Of a DNA stretch of 43,966 nt, positions 42,282-43,966 are shown in pieces. Source of the stretch: an uncultured Pseudomonadota bacterium. GTDB taxonomy: Bacteria; Pseudomonadota; Gammaproteobacteria; Methylococcales; Methylomonadaceae. Below the pieces are notes generated by a model. The model did not search any database, was not told the origin of the DNA, and was given only the letters and a program-made list of their open reading frames with translations. The position numbers and the translations under genes are program-made. The stretch's first letter is position 1. Each line of letters starts with the position of its first letter. The stretch is from assembly GCA_903834465.1 (NCBI GenBank), contig CAILJB010000078.1, forward strand, positions 1 to 43,966, given 5' to 3'.

Positions 42282-42693
42282 TGATGTCGTGCTGATGGGC
42301 TTTGGTATTATGCTAGTTGCTTTCATGGCGACATGCGTTGCTATACTTTGGTTGAGTCGGTTGTATTGGCAATTAAAACGCGATTACATTACCTTAGCAG
42401 CACTGGTTGATGGCAATAAAAATGATATATTTGGCTTGTGTTCAGCGGCATTGACGGTAAATGAGAATACAGCGACTACGCATGAACAATTACACGACTT
42501 AAAACAGCAGGTCGCGCACCTTCTCGAAAAAATAAACGAATTTCAACAAAATGATGTGGTAAACAGTCCATATAACGTTGACATTCGTAAGATTCGAGAT
42601 GGCGCGAGCATCGACGAGCTAATGCGTCAATCTGATTTAAGTTACGATGAAGCTGCATTACTTGTGCGGCTTCATGGCGGTAAAAAAGTCTGA
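42244..42693 (+). CDS. DUF2802 membrane protein of the flagellar cluster
   Basis: The chosen ATG gives 149 residues with an N-terminal membrane span (VVLMGFGIMLVAFMATCVAILWLSRLYW), a coiled-coil-like middle (EQLHDLKQQVAHLLEKINEFQQ) and the DUF2802 C-terminal helix-turn-helix-like motif (IRDGASIDELMRQSDLSYDEAALLVRLHG). An earlier in-frame ATG at 42175 would lie wholly inside the 56-residue gene and add polar residues. GAGG upstream of 42244 supports the later start. DUF2802 proteins sit at the end of polar flagellar/chemotaxis clusters; their role is not established. Confidence 0.82.
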   Translation: MIHLANTLTSEFDDVVLMGFGIMLVAFMATCVAILWLSRLYWQLKRDYITLAALVDGNKNDIFGLCSAALTVNENTATTHEQLHDLKQQVAHLLEKINEFQQNDVVNSPYNVDIRKIRDGASIDELMRQSDLSYDEAALLVRLHGGKKV

Positions 42694-42725
42694 TTAACTA
42701 AAAATTTAATTATAGAGAACATATT

Positions 42726-43769
42726 GTGAACGAAGAAAACAAAAACGGTTTAAATTATAAAGATGCAGGGGTTGATATTGCAGCGGGAAATGCGCTAGTT
42801 GAACGCATCAAACCGATTGCCGCAAAAACTCGTACAGCTGGTGTGATGGCAGGTTTGGGCGGTTTTGGCTCATTGTTTGAGTTGCCGTTGGATCGATATA
42901 AAAATCCGGTTTTGGTTTCAGGTACAGATGGCGTAGGCACGAAATTAAAATTAGCTATTGATTCGGGCATTCATAATACGGTTGGCATTGATTTAGTTGC
43001 CATGTGTGTAAATGACATCATTGTGCAAGGCGCAGAACCGCTGTTTTTCTTAGATTATTTTGCAACCGGAAAATTAGACGTAAACACCGCTGCCGCTGTC
43101 ATTGAAGGCATCGGTAAAGGCTGTGAACTTGCTGGCGCGGCGTTAGTTGGTGGTGAAACCGCTGAAATGCCAAATATGTATGCGGACGGTGATTATGATT
43201 TAGCAGGTTTTTGTGTTGGCATTGTCGAAAAATCAGAAATGCTCGACGGTAGTAAAGTTAGCGAAGGCGATAAATTGATTGGTTTAGCCTCTTCGGGCGC
43301 ACATTCCAATGGTTATTCGTTGATTCGCAAAATTATCGAACGTAATCAAGCATCATTAGACGAACCCTTTGACGGTAAAACATTGGGTGAAACGTTGTTA
43401 GCTCCAACGCGCATTTATGTTAAATCGTTACTTTCTTTAATTAAGCAAATTCCTGTTCATGCGTTGGCACACATTACAGGCGGTGGGTTGACTGAAAATT
43501 TACCGCGTGTCATTCCCGATGGTTTGCACGCACACATTGATTTAAATGCGTGGCAATTTCCAGCGATTTTTGACTGGTTGCAAAGCAATGGCAATGTCTC
43601 ACAAGCGGACATGTTGCTGACATTTAATTGTGGTGTTGGCATGATTGTTTGTGTTGCACCAGAAGATGAAGCTGCAACGTTAAATTTGCTTAATGAATTA
43701 GGTGAAAAAGCCTTTACGATTGGTGAAATTGTAGTTGGTGAGGGCAAAGCAGAAGTTCGTTATAATTAA
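42726..43769 (+). CDS. purM: Phosphoribosylformylglycinamidine cyclo-ligase PurM (AIR synthetase)
   Basis: The 347-residue protein matches Pur[22 protein letters not shown] at the N terminus, then [52 protein letters not shown] and [16 protein letters not shown]. It makes aminoimidazole ribonucleotide in purine synthesis. The start codon is GTG at 42726 with AGAGA upstream. purN, its common partner, is not in the window; a terminator follows directly. Confidence 0.97.
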   Translation: MNEENKNGLNYKDAGVDIAAGNALVERIKPIAAKTRTAGVMAGLGGFGSLFELPLDRYKNPVLVSGTDGVGTKLKLAIDSGIHNTVGIDLVAMCVNDIIVQGAEPLFFLDYFATGKLDVNTAAAVIEGIGKGCELAGAALVGGETAEMPNMYADGDYDLAGFCVGIVEKSEMLDGSKVSEGDKLIGLASSGAHSNGYSLIRKIIERNQASLDEPFDGKTLGETLLAPTRIYVKSLLSLIKQIPVHALAHITGGGLTENLPRVIPDGLHAHIDLNAWQFPAIFDWLQSNGNVSQADMLLTFNCGVGMIVCVAPEDEAATLNLLNELGEKAFTIGEIVVGEGKAEVRYN

Positions 43770-43777
43770 ACAATACA

Positions 43778-43805
43778 TTCCTACGCGAGTATGCGTGGGA
43801 ATTTT
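43778..43805 (+). terminator. Rho-independent terminator after purM
   Basis: TTCCTACGC (43778-43786) pairs with GCGTGGGAA (43793-43801) with one G-U pair, followed by TTTT. It closes the purM transcript. Confidence 0.8.
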
Positions 43806-43806
43806 G

Positions 43807-43966
43807 CAACATGTATCATGAAAAGTTTAACTCACCGTGCGAAATTCCCCACCCAGAGCTGATAGGCTTGGGTGGGGATGGATAGCACTCCTTCCGCGAA
43901 GCGGCTTTTGATTTTCAATTCGGACTATCCTGATTTTGGATATATTTTTTGATAACGTCCAAAGGC
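43807..43966 (-). mobile_element. Folded non-coding segment, possible right end/omega RNA of another IS200/IS605-like element
   Basis: There is no gene here. A 10-bp perfect stem TCCCCACCCA/TGGGTGGGGA (43846-43855 and 43869-43878) continues, past one unpaired G, into AGCT/GGCT with a GATA loop. To its right are CCGC-GAA-GCGG (43894-43904) and a possible GGATAG/CTATCC pairing (43880-43885 with 43925-43930). Read on the minus strand, the order is a small stem, AAGGA, a CCCC/GGGG hairpin and AATTTC. That parallels the order at the TnpB right end at 1226-1274. A TnpB gene beyond the right edge would fit, but this is inference and other structured RNAs are possible. Confidence 0.35.

Overview
The window looks like chromosome from a low-GC gammaproteobacterial methylotroph, most likely a methanotroph of the order Methylococcales. 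The evidence is a pair of formylmethanofuran dehydrogenase-like genes (fhcB, fhcA), which in bacteria belong to tetrahydromethanopterin-linked C1 oxidation. They sit among typical gammaproteobacterial clusters: kdsD-kdsC-lptCAB-rpoN-hpf, a fused cysG, and a polar-flagellum operon with flhF, flhG, fliA and motCD. No rRNA, tRNA or CRISPR array was seen. The genus cannot be fixed from sequence inspection alone.

Layout. (1) 1-1280: the 3' part of an IS200/IS605-type element with an intact TnpB nuclease and its structured right end. (2) 1326-2884: a DUF692 (MNIO) gene and a DUF2063 partner, resembling the core of a copper-buffering RiPP (bufferin-type) operon, with no precursor gene in view. (3) 2923-6321: two unknown envelope genes on the minus strand, an unlisted 43-residue membrane peptide with its own strong promoter and terminator, an HTTM-DCC fusion protein, and an unlisted 32-residue lipoprotein. 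(4) 6463-9791 (minus): pterin dehydratase-like gene, fhcB, fhcA. (5) 9977-17346: MprF-like lipid aminoacylase, PIG-L deacetylase, siroheme synthase, a small cytochrome c, and a YadGH ABC exporter. (6) 17392-29158 (minus): gatB, gatA, ispD, prlC, a glutaredoxin-like protein, a UPF0114 membrane protein, hpf, rpoN, lptB, lptA, lptC, kdsC, kdsD. (7) 29286-42693 (plus): a sigma-54-type promoter followed by fliLMNOPQR-flhBAFG, a stand-alone sigma-28 region-3 protein, fliA, motC, motD and two small accessory genes. (8) 42726-43966: purM, a terminator, and a strongly folded segment that may be the end of another IS200/IS605-like element.

How the genes fit together. The flagellar operon supplies the export gate (FliOPQR, FlhAB), the switch (FliM, FliN), FliL, the placement and number control pair FlhF/FlhG, the late sigma factor FliA and the stator. 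Its leader carries a GG-N10-GC sigma-54 site, and rpoN lies about 3.5 kb away in the same window. The kds/lpt genes make Kdo and move LPS to the outer membrane. The fhc pair would work with FhcC and FhcD, which are not here.

Most unusual points: three copies of a parS-like 16-mer inside the prlC coding sequence, read in two different frames; a duplicated stand-alone sigma-28 region-3 domain between flhG and fliA; a TnpB element directly in front of a precursor-less MNIO gene pair; and two very small envelope peptides with their own transcription signals.
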